43,482 bases of DNA from the NCBI GenBank assembly GCA_020848655.1, contig JADLHU010000066.1, positions 1-43,482 on the forward strand, given 5' to 3'. The translations under genes were made by a program, and so were the position numbers. This DNA is from Novosphingobium sp. (GTDB taxonomy: Bacteria; Pseudomonadota; Alphaproteobacteria; Sphingomonadales; Sphingomonadaceae). Shown here in pieces: positions 32,284 through 41,336 of this stretch; position 1 is the stretch's first letter, and the number at the start of each line of letters is the position of its first letter. Under the pieces are notes generated by a model. That model was given only the letters and a program-made list of their open reading frames with translations. It was not told the origin of the DNA and did not search any database.

Positions 32284-33242
32284 CGGGTCGGCGATTCGCC
32301 ATGAGGCGGCGGGCCGCTGAAATGCGCGGTGATGCCAGGGCCGGCGCGCGCCAGCAGGTCGGCGGCAAGGTGCGCGGGGCCTTGCGCATCGGCGGCGGCG
32401 AAGCGCGCGGTGCCCTCGACGCGCTCCGCCCCGTCGGGGCTGAAGAGCACGGCGCGCATGTGCAGGGCTGCGCCTTCGGCCGTGGTCAGCACCGCCACGG
32501 CGCTGTGGCAATTGCCGCCCAGCGCCGCCAGCAGCGCGCGCTCGGCCAGCACGGCGGCGCGGCTGGGGGCATGGTCGATGGCGGCGAGCATGGCGCGCGT
32601 GGCGCGGTCCGCGGCGCGGCATTCGATGGCGATGGCGGCCTGCCCCGGCGCGGGCAGCCAGTCTTCCGCATCCAGCGGATGGCCGGTGCCCGTTTCGCCC
32701 AGCCGGTTGAGGCCCGCCGCCGCCAGGAACGTGGCGTCGGCCTCGCCCGCCGCCAGCCGCGCCAGCCGCGTCGCCACGTTGCCGCGAATGGGCACCACCG
32801 TGCAATCGGGACGGGCGTGGAGCAATTGCGCGGCGCGGCGCGGCGCGCTGGTGCCGATGCACGCGCCCGGCGCCAGCGCGGCGATGCTGGCCGCGCCCAC
32901 CAGCACGTCGCGCACGTCTTCGCGCGGGAGGATCGCGGCGATGGCGATGCCGGCGGGGCGGATCGTTTCCACGTCCTTGGCCGAATGGACGGCGAAATCG
33001 ATCTCTCCGGCCAGCAGCCAGGCATCGAGTTCCTTGGTCCACAGCGCCTTGCCGCCGATCTCGGCCAGCGGGCGATCCTGGATGCGATCGCCGCTGGCGG
33101 TGACGGGCACCAGGTCCACCCGGCTTTCGTCCCAGCCATGCGCGGCGATCAGCCGCGCGCGCGCCTCCTCGGCCTGGGCAAGGGCAAGGGGCGAGCGGCG
33201 CGTGCCGAGCTTCAGCGGGCGATCAGGGAAGGGAACAGTCAT
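32280..33242 (-). CDS. hemC: Porphobilinogen deaminase (hydroxymethylbilane synthase)
   Basis: Polymerises four porphobilinogens on a dipyrromethane cofactor. The 320 residues have LKLGTRRSPLALAQAEEA, IGGKALWTKELDAWLLAGEI, DFAVHSAKDVETI, LPREDVRDVLV, GTSAPRRAAQLL and AAAGLNRLGE. The cofactor-attachment cysteine is C245 in LGGNCHSAV. It runs divergently from tsaD, with 44 bases between the starts, an arrangement common in alphaproteobacteria. Confidence 0.96.
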   Translation of the reverse strand: MTVPFPDRPLKLGTRRSPLALAQAEEARARLIAAHGWDESRVDLVPVTASGDRIQDRPLAEIGGKALWTKELDAWLLAGEIDFAVHSAKDVETIRPAGIAIAAILPREDVRDVLVGAASIAALAPGACIGTSAPRRAAQLLHARPDCTVVPIRGNVATRLARLAAGEADATFLAAAGLNRLGETGTGHPLDAEDWLPAPGQAAIAIECRAADRATRAMLAAIDHAPSRAAVLAERALLAALGGNCHSAVAVLTTAEGAALHMRAVLFSPDGAERVEGTARFAAADAQGPAHLAADLLARAGPGITAHFSGPPPHGESPTR

Positions 33243-33286
33243 GCGCGGCTTGTGCTAGTCCGCAATCTCTTTAAGTGGAAGCCGGC

Positions 33287-34315
33287 ATGAGGGTAGTTCT
33301 CGGCATTGAAAGCTCGTGCGACGAGACGGCGGCCGCGCTGGTCACGGATCGGCGCGTCATTCTGGCGCAGCGGATCGCCTCGCAGGACGATGCGCATCGC
33401 CCTTATGGCGGCGTCGTGCCCGAAATCGCCGCGCGCGCCCATGCCGAACGGCTGACCCCGCTGATCGCCGCGACGCTGGCCGATGCCGGCATGACGCTGG
33501 CCCAGGTCGATGCCATCGCCGCCACCGCCGGGCCGGGGCTGATCGGCGGCGTGATGGTCGGCCTCGTCACCGCCAAGGCGCTGGCGATGGCAGGGGCCAA
33601 GCCGCTGATCGCGATCAACCACCTCGAAGGCCACGCGCTGTCGCCGCGCCTTGCGGACGAGACGCTGGGCTTTCCCTACCTGCTGCTGCTGGCCTCGGGC
33701 GGGCATTGCCAGGTGCTGCTGGTCGAAGGCGTCGGCCGCTTTCGCCGCCTGGCGACGACGATCGACGACGCGCTGGGCGAGGCGTTCGACAAGACCGCCA
33801 AGATCCTGGGCCTGGGCTATCCCGGCGGCCCGGCGGTGGAGCGGCTGGCGGCCCAGGGCGATGCCAGGGCCGTGCCGCTGCCGCGCCCGCTGCTGGGCAG
33901 CGCCGAACCGCATTTCTCCTTCGCCGGCCTCAAAAGCGCGGTGCTGCGCGCCCGGCAGGCGGGCGTCCACGCCGATGCCGACATCGCCGCCGCGTTCCAG
34001 CAGGCCGCCGTCGATTGCGTGATCGACCGCACCCGCCGCGCGCTGGCCGCCGCCGGCCCGGTTCAGGCGCTGGTCGTCGCGGGCGGGGTCGCGGCGAACC
34101 GCGCGATCCGCGCCGCGCTGGAAGCGCTGGCGGGCGAACATGGCCTGCGCTTCGTCGCGCCGCCGCTGGCGCTGTGTACCGATAACGCGGCGATGATCGC
34201 CTGGGCGGGGGTGGAGCGGCTGGGTCAGGACGATCCGCTCGATTTCGCGGCGCGGCCGCGCTGGCCGCTCGATCCCGCCGCCGATCCGGTGCGCGGCGCG
34301 GGGGTAAAGGCATGA
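33287..34315 (+). CDS. tsaD: tRNA N6-adenosine threonylcarbamoyltransferase
   Basis: Transfers the threonylcarbamoyl group to A37 of ANN-decoding tRNAs, with TsaB and TsaE. ATG 33287 gives 342 residues beginning [23 protein letters not shown] four codons upstream is possible. The ASKHA fold motifs and the metal-binding histidines of [10 protein letters not shown] (about 107-116) are present, as are [29 protein letters not shown], and [15 protein letters not shown]. It overlaps gpsA by four bases. Confidence 0.97.
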   Translation: MRVVLGIESSCDETAAALVTDRRVILAQRIASQDDAHRPYGGVVPEIAARAHAERLTPLIAATLADAGMTLAQVDAIAATAGPGLIGGVMVGLVTAKALAMAGAKPLIAINHLEGHALSPRLADETLGFPYLLLLASGGHCQVLLVEGVGRFRRLATTIDDALGEAFDKTAKILGLGYPGGPAVERLAAQGDARAVPLPRPLLGSAEPHFSFAGLKSAVLRARQAGVHADADIAAAFQQAAVDCVIDRTRRALAAAGPVQALVVAGGVAANRAIRAALEALAGEHGLRFVAPPLALCTDNAAMIAWAGVERLGQDDPLDFAARPRWPLDPAADPVRGAGVKA

Positions 34316-35307
34316 GCGCCGCGATCGGCGTGATCGGCGCGGGCGCCTGGGGCACCGCGCTGGCGCAGGCGCTGGCCAGCGACGGCAGCGACGTGCTGCT
34401 CTGGGCGCGCGAACCCGAACTGGTCCGTGAAATCAACGAGACGCGCACCAACACGCCCTACCTGCCCAGCGCGCGCCTTTCCGCCGGCGTGCGCGCGACG
34501 GATGACATCGCCGAACTGGGCGCATTGCCGGCGCTGCTGGCGGTGGTGCCCGCGCAGTTCCTCGCCTCGGTGCTGGCGCGCCTGCCCGATGGCGCGCGCG
34601 ACCTGGTGCTCTGCGCCAAGGGGATCGAGGCGGGCAGCGGCCGGCTGATGGCCGATGTCGCGCGCGATGCCGCGCCCGGCGCCAGCATCGCGGTGCTTTC
34701 CGGCCCGACTTTCGCGCACGAAGTCGCCGCCGGCCTGCCCACCGCCGTCACGCTGGCCTGCGCCGGCGGCGAGGCGCAGTGGGACCGGCTGGCCCCGCTG
34801 ATCGCGCGGCCGGGCCTGCGCCCCTATTATTCGGACGACGTGACCGGCGCGGAGATCGGTGGCGCGGTGAAGAACGTGCTCGCCATCGCCTGCGGCGTGG
34901 TCGAAGGGCTGAAGCTGGGCCAGAACGCCCGCGCCGCGCTGATCGCGCGCGGCTATGCCGAGATGCTGCGCTTCGGGCTGGCGCGCGGGGCGCGGGCGGA
35001 AACGCTGTCGGGCCTGTGCGGGCTGGGCGATCTGGTGCTGACCTGCTCGTCCACGTCGAGCCGCAATTTCACGCTGGGCAAGGCGCTGGGCGAAGGCCAA
35101 AGCGCGGCCGAGGCGCTTTCGGGCAAGGCCAGCGTGGCCGAAGGCGCGGCCACCGCGCCGGTGCTGGCCGACCTGGCCCGCCGCGAAGGGCTGGACCTGC
35201 CCATCGTCGAGGCGGTGTGCCGCCTGCTGGAAGGCGCGCCCGCCGCCACGATCGTTTCGCAATTGCTGGCCCGCCCGCTGCGGGCCGAGCAAGGCGCCGG
35301 CAGTTGA
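34312..35307 (+). CDS. gpsA: NAD(P)-dependent glycerol-3-phosphate dehydrogenase
   Basis: Makes sn-glycerol 3-phosphate for phospholipid synthesis. The 331 residues open with a Rossmann motif ([18 protein letters not shown]). The family blocks are [47 protein letters not shown], and [20 protein letters not shown], which holds the catalytic lysine, followed by [11 protein letters not shown] and [12 protein letters not shown]. It overlaps tsaD and the following flippase by four bases each. Confidence 0.97.
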   Translation: MSAAIGVIGAGAWGTALAQALASDGSDVLLWAREPELVREINETRTNTPYLPSARLSAGVRATDDIAELGALPALLAVVPAQFLASVLARLPDGARDLVLCAKGIEAGSGRLMADVARDAAPGASIAVLSGPTFAHEVAAGLPTAVTLACAGGEAQWDRLAPLIARPGLRPYYSDDVTGAEIGGAVKNVLAIACGVVEGLKLGQNARAALIARGYAEMLRFGLARGARAETLSGLCGLGDLVLTCSSTSSRNFTLGKALGEGQSAAEALSGKASVAEGAATAPVLADLARREGLDLPIVEAVCRLLEGAPAATIVSQLLARPLRAEQGAGS

Positions 35308-36788
35308 GCAGCCAGTCCGAGCAGGACGATATCGCCGCCATCGCGCGCGGCGGGCGCACCAATTTCCTCGGTTTCTTCCTGAGGCTGGCGGCGCGCATCC
35401 CGTTCCTGTTCATCGCCGGGCGCATGCCCGAATACGGGCCGGAAGCGCTGGGCCGCTTCGCGTCGGCGCTGGTGGTGATCGAACTGGTGGCGATGGTCTG
35501 CTCGCTGGGCGAAAAGCGCGGCCTGGCGCAGCGCCTGTCGGAAAGCGAAGCGCACCCGGCCAACCTGGTGGCCGACGGGCTGCTGGTTGCCTTCGCCACG
35601 TCCAGCCTGCTGGCGCTGGGGCTGTGGCTGTTTCCCGCGCCGATGTTCCCATCAGGCCACTATACCGAGGCGGACCGGCTGATCGTGATCGCCATCCCGC
35701 CGCTGGCGATGACCGAGATCTGGCTGGCGGGGCTGGCCTATCGCTTCAACATTGGCGCGACGGTCAGCGCGCGCGCCATCGTGGAACCGTGGACGCTGTC
35801 GATCATGGCCGGGATCATGGTCTTCGTCGCGCCCGAAAGCGGGCTGTCGATCGCCTATATCGTCTCGATCTTCGCGGCGGCGCTGGCGGCGCTGATCCCG
35901 TACCAGAAGCTTTATGGCCTGCCGCAGGACTGGCGGCCCAACCCGGCGCGGATGGGCCGGCTGATGCTGCGCAGCCTGCCGCTGGCCACCGCCGACGCGA
36001 TAGAATGGGGCACGCGCCGGCTTGATATCTTCATCCTGGGCCTGTTCGCCGCGCCCAGCGCGGTGGGCGTCTATTACGTGGCGCAGCAGGTCGCCAGCCT
36101 GCCGCAGAAGCTGAAGACCAGCTTCGAGCCGATCCTTGGCCCGGTGATCACGCGCAGCCTGAAGGATCGCGATTATGCGGCCATCGCGCGCCAGGTGTGC
36201 CAGGTGGGCTTCTGGATCACCGCCGCGCAGGCCGGCATCGCGCTGGCGCTGGGCATTCCGGGCGAAGGCGTGATGGGGCTGATCGGGCCGCAGTTCGTCG
36301 GCGGCACCGGCGCGCTGTCGTTCCTGCTGGCCGCCGAAGTCGTCGCCGCCACGGCGGTCGTCAGCGAAGCGGCGCTGATCTACATGGCCAAGCTGCAGAA
36401 CCTCGTCATCTCGGTGGCGACGATCGCCTTGCAGGGACTGCTGACGCTGGCCGGCATCTGGCTGGCCGACCGGCTGGGCTTCAACGACCTCTATCGCGCC
36501 GCCGCCGCCGCCGCCGCGCTGATGCTGGCGCTGGGCGTGGCATCGCTGGTCAAGTCGTCGCTGCTGTCGCGCCTGCTGGGCGAACGCCTCAACAACTGGC
36601 GCTGGGCGCTGCTGTGGGCGGCATTGCCCGCCGGGCTGCTCGGCTGGGCGGCCACGCACTTCCTGCCCGAATGGGCCGAACTGGCCCTGGGCATTCCCGC
36701 CATCCTCGCCCTGTACTGCTGGGTGATCTGGGCCAAGGGCTTCGGCCCCGAAGACCGCGTTCTGTTCCGCAAGACGGCCAAAACCTGA
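35304..36788 (+). CDS. Polysaccharide/oligosaccharide flippase-like membrane protein
   Basis: Integral membrane protein of 494 residues with about 12-14 hydrophobic helices, matching the Wzx/MATE-like polysaccharide transporter superfamily. It starts with a cytosolic [20 protein letters not shown], then RLAARIPFLFIAGRM. Amphipathic helices with a conserved-looking YYVAQQVASLPQKLKTSFEP fall in the middle. The start is TTG 35304, forming TTGA with the gpsA stop; no other start in the first 40 codons suits the fold. The longer frame upstream overlaps gpsA and is not used. No glycosyltransferases are adjacent, so the substrate is unknown; lipid or surface polysaccharide is likely. Confidence 0.75.
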   Translation: MSSQSEQDDIAAIARGGRTNFLGFFLRLAARIPFLFIAGRMPEYGPEALGRFASALVVIELVAMVCSLGEKRGLAQRLSESEAHPANLVADGLLVAFATSSLLALGLWLFPAPMFPSGHYTEADRLIVIAIPPLAMTEIWLAGLAYRFNIGATVSARAIVEPWTLSIMAGIMVFVAPESGLSIAYIVSIFAAALAALIPYQKLYGLPQDWRPNPARMGRLMLRSLPLATADAIEWGTRRLDIFILGLFAAPSAVGVYYVAQQVASLPQKLKTSFEPILGPVITRSLKDRDYAAIARQVCQVGFWITAAQAGIALALGIPGEGVMGLIGPQFVGGTGALSFLLAAEVVAATAVVSEAALIYMAKLQNLVISVATIALQGLLTLAGIWLADRLGFNDLYRAAAAAAALMLALGVASLVKSSLLSRLLGERLNNWRWALLWAALPAGLLGWAATHFLPEWAELALGIPAILALYCWVIWAKGFGPEDRVLFRKTAKT

Positions 36789-37038
36789 GTTCGGGAGGCG
36801 ATCATCCGTTTGGCGTAAGCAGGCTTGGCCTTTTCCCGCGGGTGTGGGGGTGTTGCTATTGCGCGGACGAGCCGCACTCTGGACACCATGCTGATTCGCC
36901 AACCCTTACTCACATGTAATGGCGGCTTTGTTGTGGTGAACGCACAGGCAACTCGCAGGTCGATTGATCATAGAAGCGGACACAGCAGGATCGAAGAGCG
37001 GCCGGCCGCCTCGCGCATAGTGTCAAGCTTTCGCTTCG
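36789..37038. other. Intergenic region, 250 bases, no gene seen
   Basis: Base composition drops relative to neighbours. A perfect palindrome GCGGCCGGCCGC (36998-37009, extendable to GAGCGGCC/GGCCGCCTC with one mismatch) lies just past the stop of the minus-strand orphan gene and could be a hairpin, but no T-run follows. No coding signal, tRNA or repeat was recognised. Confidence 0.4.
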
Positions 37039-37884
37039 TTACTTGGGTTTTGCCTTGAATCCTCGATAGATCCAGTACGAAATGGCAGCGAGGATGAGGA
37101 TGAGAGTTGGCACGGCCAACCCCCACTGGAGGCTAGCTTGGAATTGCCTATCTACTTGGTTCGCCCTCTCCATCCACATGGTTGACGTTTTCCAGTCACC
37201 GGCCGTGGAAGCTTTGCGGCTTTGCGCGAGATACATCGGCAAAGCTCGGTCCGCGAGCCAAGCTGCCGATGCCCAATATCCGAAGTACGGCACGACCAGC
37301 ACGACCGCCAAGCGAGCGAAGCCACTTCGAATATTGATTGCTCGCACTTTTCGAATACCGTCCTCATCGTGTGACGCCAGGCTATCGCGGACCGACCTTC
37401 CTATGTTCTCGGCCTGCGCGGCCAGCAGATCGCGCACGTCGCTACACATTCTAAGTGTGCTCGCGTTCTGATGCATCGCGTAAAAGAGGAACGCGCTTAT
37501 TGGATCGGCCTTGTTGCCGTCGCGAAGCTTCTTCGTTTCCTCGACTTCCCGCTGTTCAAGCGCCGCGATGGCAGGCTCACACGTAGGGAAATACAGACGG
37601 ACGATCGACTTTATTTTGCCCAGATTGACAGGCTCCGTCGGCTGCGAGGGCGCTTTTTTGTCATTCATCGCGACCATAATTTGTGCAGACAATGAGTTAC
37701 TCAAGTTCTGGACGTGGTCCAGTTCGGCGTACAATTCCTCAAATTTACCCCGCAGCGCTGCCAGATCATCCCTGCGGTGCGTTTTAGCGACCGACTTCAG
37801 ATTGAATTTACCTGCGACAAAGCCGCCGCTTAAGCCGGCTGCGCCTGTTATGCCGGCAATCAGCGCCGTCCACACGTCCGCCAT
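37039..37884 (-). CDS. Orphan membrane protein of unknown function
   Basis: I do not recognise this gene. The 281 residues start with a Gly/Ala-rich hydrophobic stretch (about 4-25). A charged, probably coiled segment follows (LRGKFEELYAELDHVQNLSN, about 44-63). A cytosolic or periplasmic middle with REVEETKKLRDGNKADPISA comes next. Two further membrane helices are at about 190-212 (RLAVVLVVPYFGYWASAAWL) and 253-272 (GLAVPTLILILAAISYWIYR), with a basic tail. G+C content and codon use are lower than in neighbours, and the flanks look non-coding, so transfer is likely. A function cannot be assigned. Confidence 0.6.
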   Translation of the reverse strand: MADVWTALIAGITGAAGLSGGFVAGKFNLKSVAKTHRRDDLAALRGKFEELYAELDHVQNLSNSLSAQIMVAMNDKKAPSQPTEPVNLGKIKSIVRLYFPTCEPAIAALEQREVEETKKLRDGNKADPISAFLFYAMHQNASTLRMCSDVRDLLAAQAENIGRSVRDSLASHDEDGIRKVRAINIRSGFARLAVVLVVPYFGYWASAAWLADRALPMYLAQSRKASTAGDWKTSTMWMERANQVDRQFQASLQWGLAVPTLILILAAISYWIYRGFKAKPK

Positions 37885-38346
37885 GCTCAGTTTCCCCGTC
37901 AGCCCGCCTCCTGAGTGATTAGCTTATGTCCGCTACAAGGACCACGCAAGCACCTCCTCGATGGCTCCAATGTTGTCGTTCTAAGGCGTTATTTCTCGAG
38001 CGCTGCCTCCTCGTCGATGAATCCGAAACTCACACGTTCGACCGCGCTGGCATCGCCAACAGCGAGGAATATTTCTCTGCAAAATCCGCCGCGTGCGAGG
38101 GCGTGGCGACATGCGGTTGCGTTGCCGGAAGAGATAATCGCCAAACGTGTTCAGGGTGACGGCGAATTGGGCGTCGACCATAGGTGGGCCGGGCCGTCCC
38201 CGTCCGCGTGTTTCGTCACGGTGCGCGGCTTCGTCCATCCCAGCCCAAGTCATCGCCCTGCCGCTGAGGGCGGGCGTTCAGTCGTCATTCACGGCCTGCC
38301 GTGCCTTTTCGCGTGCGGGAAATGTCGGCGGTAGAGGGGATTTGTC
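37885..38346. other. Gene-poor stretch of 462 bases
   Basis: Only short, unconvincing frames occur here (the longest, about 90 codons on minus at 37981-38253, resembles nothing I recognise). Composition rises gradually toward the VWA gene. A small hairpin CGCCCT (38254-38259) with AGGGCG (38267-38272) lies about 75 bases before that gene. It may hold the VWA promoter and decayed foreign DNA; no transposase or integrase remnant was identified. Confidence 0.35.
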
Positions 38347-40092
38347 ATGCGTCTTGTCCAAGGGATCGGTGCGACCTGCATCGTCGCGCTGCTGGCCGGA
38401 TGCGCGGCTTCGCAACAGAAAGTGGCGCAGGCGCCCGGCGCGGGCGCGGACGTGGGCGATGTGATCGTTACCGCGCAGACGCGCACCGAGAGTTTGTCCT
38501 CGCTGCCTTCGCCACCGCCGCCGCCTCCACCTCCACCGCCGCCGCCACCGCCGCCCTCCGCTCCCCGGGTTGTCAGCGGCATGCCCGCGCCGATGCTCCG
38601 CGCGCAGGAACGGATGGCCGGCGGTTACGTGCCGCCCGTGGTCGTCGCCACCGATCCGGGGCGCGAACGCTATGATGGCAAGGCGGTCAGCCCCGTCCAC
38701 ATCGCGCGGGCAGAGCCGGTGTCGACGTTTTCGGTCGATGTCGATACTGGCGCTTATGCCAATACCCGCCGTTTCCTCAGCCAGGGGCAGTTGCCGCCCG
38801 TGGACGCGGTGCGCAGCGAGGAACTGATCAACTATTTCCGCTATGACTATGCCGCGCCGCCAAGCCGGCAGGTGCCGTTCACCGTCACCACCGACCTTGC
38901 GGTGACGCCGTGGAACCCGGCCACGCGGCTGCTGCGCATCGGCCTGCGCGGCTATGACCTGCCGCGCGCTGGGCGGCCGCCGGCGAACCTGGTGTTCCTG
39001 GTCGACGTATCGGGATCGATGTCCAGCCAGGACAAGCTGCCGCTGGTCCGCACCGCGCTGGCGGGCCTTGCGGGCGAACTGGGCCGGCAGGACAAGGTTT
39101 CGATCGTCGTCTATGCGGGCGCGGCGGGCCTTGTACTGGAGCCGACGAACGATCCCGCCAGGATCCGCGCTGCGCTTGATCGGTTGCAGCCCGGCGGGTC
39201 GACGGCGGGCGGGGCGGGGCTGCAACTGGCCTACCAGATCGCGCGCGACAATTTCATCGAAGGCGGGGTCAACCGCATCCTGCTGGCCACCGATGGCGAT
39301 TTCAACGTGGGCGTGAGCGACAGCAAGGCGCTGATCGCCATGGTGGAGCGTGAGCGCGACAGCGGCATCACGCTGACCACGCTGGGCTTCGGCACCGGCA
39401 ACTACAACGAAGCGATGATGGAACAGATCGCCGATCACGGGAACGGCAACTACGCCTACATCGACAGCGCGCTGGAAGCCCGCAAGGTGCTGGGCGACCA
39501 GATGGGCGCGACCTTGTTCACCATCGCCAAGGACGTGAAGATCCAGGTGGAATTCAATCCGGCGCAGGTCAGCCAGTACCGCCTGCTCGGCTATGAAAAC
39601 CGCGCGCTGCGCGAAGAGGATTTCGACAACGACCGCATCGATGCCGGCGATATCGGCGCGGGCCATCAGGTGACCGCGATCTACGAAGTGGTGCCGGCGG
39701 GCGCGAAGGGCTGGATCGCGCCCCGGCGCTATGACGATCCGCTGCCCGATGCCGCCACGGCCAGGGCGGGCGAACTGGCTTTCGTGCGGCTGCGCTACAA
39801 GCTGCCCGATGGCGCCACCTCGCGCCTGATCGAACGGCCGGTGCCCGCCGCGCTGATCGCGCGGGCTGGCGCGCCCACCGGCGACTTCGCCTTTGCCGCC
39901 GCAGTCGCCGCCTTCGGCCAGACCTTGCGCGGCGATGCGCTGATGAACGGCTTCGGCCACGCGCGCATCGCCGCGCTGGCCGGCCGGCAGCAGGATTTCT
40001 GGCGGCAGGAATTCGTGAAGCTGGTCGGCGTGGCGGGGGCGCTGGCCGACAGCCGCAACAGCCCCGTTGAGCAAGAGCGTCCGGGCGGCTAA
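38347..40092 (+). CDS. YfbK-like von Willebrand factor A domain lipoprotein
   Basis: Protein of 581 residues. A lipobox ends in C19 (VALLAGC). Residues 37-52 (GDVIVTAQTRTESLSS) resemble the TonB-box/plug start of sphingomonad receptors. Fifteen consecutive prolines follow (56-70, encoded 38512-38556). Next comes the YfbK N-terminal region with TFSVDVDTGAYANTRRFL and LPPVDAVRSEELINYFRYDY. The VWA domain (about 215-390) has an intact MIDAS start, LVFLVDVSGSMSSQDKLPLV. The C-terminal domain runs from about 400 (DUF3520-like) to GALADSRNS. Such proteins are probably periplasmic or surface scaffolds; the ligand is unknown. Confidence 0.85.
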   Translation: MRLVQGIGATCIVALLAGCAASQQKVAQAPGAGADVGDVIVTAQTRTESLSSLPSPPPPPPPPPPPPPPPSAPRVVSGMPAPMLRAQERMAGGYVPPVVVATDPGRERYDGKAVSPVHIARAEPVSTFSVDVDTGAYANTRRFLSQGQLPPVDAVRSEELINYFRYDYAAPPSRQVPFTVTTDLAVTPWNPATRLLRIGLRGYDLPRAGRPPANLVFLVDVSGSMSSQDKLPLVRTALAGLAGELGRQDKVSIVVYAGAAGLVLEPTNDPARIRAALDRLQPGGSTAGGAGLQLAYQIARDNFIEGGVNRILLATDGDFNVGVSDSKALIAMVERERDSGITLTTLGFGTGNYNEAMMEQIADHGNGNYAYIDSALEARKVLGDQMGATLFTIAKDVKIQVEFNPAQVSQYRLLGYENRALREEDFDNDRIDAGDIGAGHQVTAIYEVVPAGAKGWIAPRRYDDPLPDAATARAGELAFVRLRYKLPDGATSRLIERPVPAALIARAGAPTGDFAFAAAVAAFGQTLRGDALMNGFGHARIAALAGRQQDFWRQEFVKLVGVAGALADSRNSPVEQERPGG

Positions 40093-40166
40093 CGCAGGGC
40101 GGCTGCAAGCCGCCGCCGCCGCACTCCTGACGGCAAGGCTGGCCTTGAACCGGGGAGACGTGCGCG

Positions 40167-40745
40167 ATGCTTCAGACGATCGAGACTCACTGGATTGTCC
40201 TTGCCGTGGCCGTGGCGCTGGTGCTGCTCGTGGCGCTGTGGCTGCTCGGCCGGGCCAGGCGCGCCGCCGCCGTGCGCCAGCGCCGCCGGCCCGACGTGCT
40301 CGACGAAGGCGCCGCGCCCGCGCAGCGCAACCAGGCGCTGATCGACGCGCCGTCGGCCACGGCCGCCGCGTTCGCCGGAACCGGGCCGGATATCCTGGCG
40401 GGCATGGGCGAAGTGGTGGCCGTGGCCGCCGCCGACGAAGCGATCGCGGCCAGCGAAGCAGCACCCGCGCCGCCGCCGGTCGCGGAACCGGCGGTTGCCG
40501 ATGGCGATGCCGACGACTTGCGCCGCATCAAGGGCGTCGGCCCGAAGCTGGTGGCGCTGCTCGCCACGCTTGGCGTCACCCGCTTCGCCCAGATCGCCGC
40601 CTGGACCGAAGCCGACATCGACCGCATCGACGCCCATCTCGGCGCCTTCACCGGCCGCATCCGCCGCGATAGCTGGGTGGAACAGGCGAGCCTGCTGGCC
40701 GCCGGCGACACCGCCGGGTTCGAGGCGAAGTTCGGGAAGCTGTGA
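40167..40745 (+). CDS. Membrane-anchored helix-hairpin-helix protein
   Basis: Protein of 192 residues: an N-terminal membrane helix (about 9-27, WIVLAVAVALVLLVALWLLG), a basic stretch, a long Ala/Pro-rich linker, then a C-terminal domain of about 75 residues starting DDLRRIKGVGPKLVALLATL. The IKGVGPKL turn is a helix-hairpin-helix, and the rest (GVTRFAQIAAWTEADIDRID) matches the small domain also found at the C terminus of some NADH dehydrogenase and ribosomal-protein-like entries. DNA binding at the membrane is possible but not shown. It lies about 75 bases after the VWA gene and converges with higA. Confidence 0.7.
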   Translation: MLQTIETHWIVLAVAVALVLLVALWLLGRARRAAAVRQRRRPDVLDEGAAPAQRNQALIDAPSATAAAFAGTGPDILAGMGEVVAVAAADEAIAASEAAPAPPPVAEPAVADGDADDLRRIKGVGPKLVALLATLGVTRFAQIAAWTEADIDRIDAHLGAFTGRIRRDSWVEQASLLAAGDTAGFEAKFGKL

Positions 40746-40759
40746 GGGGGGGCGTTTTG

Positions 40760-41080
40760 TCAGGCTGCGCGGCGCACGATGCGGGCGAGTTCATCACCAT
40801 GCGTGCGGCGTTCTTCCTCCAGGTCAAAATCCATCTGAAGGCCGAGGAAAAAGCCCTCGCTGATGCCGAAATAGCGTGCCAGCCGCAGATCGATATTGGC
40901 ATCCACCGCCCGCGTGCCATCCAGCACGGACTGCAACAGAGCGGCTTCGATTCCGGTTCCGCTGGCAACCTCGCTCAACGGTACATCGCTGCCGATCAGG
41001 AAGTCCTCGCGCAGGATGTCACCCGGATGGACATTGTCCAGCCGGTCTTCATCCTTCGTGGTAATCTTCGATCCGGACAT
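40760..41080 (-). CDS. higA: HigA-family antitoxin
   Basis: Predicted antitoxin and autorepressor, 106 residues from ATG 41080 (GGAGG eight bases upstream). VHPGDILREDFLIGSDVPLS followed by EVASGTGIEAALLQSVLDGT is the HigA helix-turn-helix, and ARYFGISEGFFLGLQMDFDL is the conserved family end. The start lies inside the toxin gene, a 32-base overlap, giving the toxin-first order typical of higBA. Frame upstream to 41128 is less likely. Confidence 0.92.
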   Translation of the reverse strand: MSGSKITTKDEDRLDNVHPGDILREDFLIGSDVPLSEVASGTGIEAALLQSVLDGTRAVDANIDLRLARYFGISEGFFLGLQMDFDLEEERRTHGDELARIVRRAA

Positions 41081-41336
41081 CGTCCGCGCCTCCGTCTGAC
41101 CAACCGAACGTGATCCGCCATTGGTCATTGATACGCAGGCTATATCGTAAAGGGGTGAAGCCTTTCAACTGCTCGAAGCGGTTTCCGCCCGGGATGCGCA
41201 AATCATAGAGATTCAGCGTGCGGTGAAGCTGGCGCAGCTTCCGCCGCGCGGTGTTCTGGATATCGTGCGGCCGCTTGCGGCTTCGTTCGCCTTTCCAGAT
41301 GCGTTCGGTTTCGGGATCGGCGAACGAGCGGATCAT
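41049..41336 (-). CDS. higB: HigB-like toxin, RelE superfamily
   Basis: Putative ribosome-dependent mRNA interferase of 95 residues from ATG 41336: MIRSFADPETERIWKGERSR, ARRKLRQLHRTLNLYDLRIP, GNRFEQLKGFTPLRYSLRIN and DQWRITFGWSDGGADDVRIE, the usual HigB order. Its start overlaps the stop of the upstream RAMA-like gene as ATGA, so three genes are translationally linked. No strong ribosome site of its own is seen, which supports coupling. Activity is not tested. Confidence 0.92.
   Translation of the reverse strand: MIRSFADPETERIWKGERSRKRPHDIQNTARRKLRQLHRTLNLYDLRIPGGNRFEQLKGFTPLRYSLRINDQWRITFGWSDGGADDVRIEDYHEG

Noticed and set aside
36789..37038. tRNA gene as an integration site for the lower-GC islet
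   Set aside because: No cloverleaf-compatible sequence or conserved TTCGA arm was found, and no flanking direct repeat was seen.
37981..38253. 90-codon frame on minus in the gene-poor stretch
   Set aside because: No recognisable motif, biased composition and no ribosome site.
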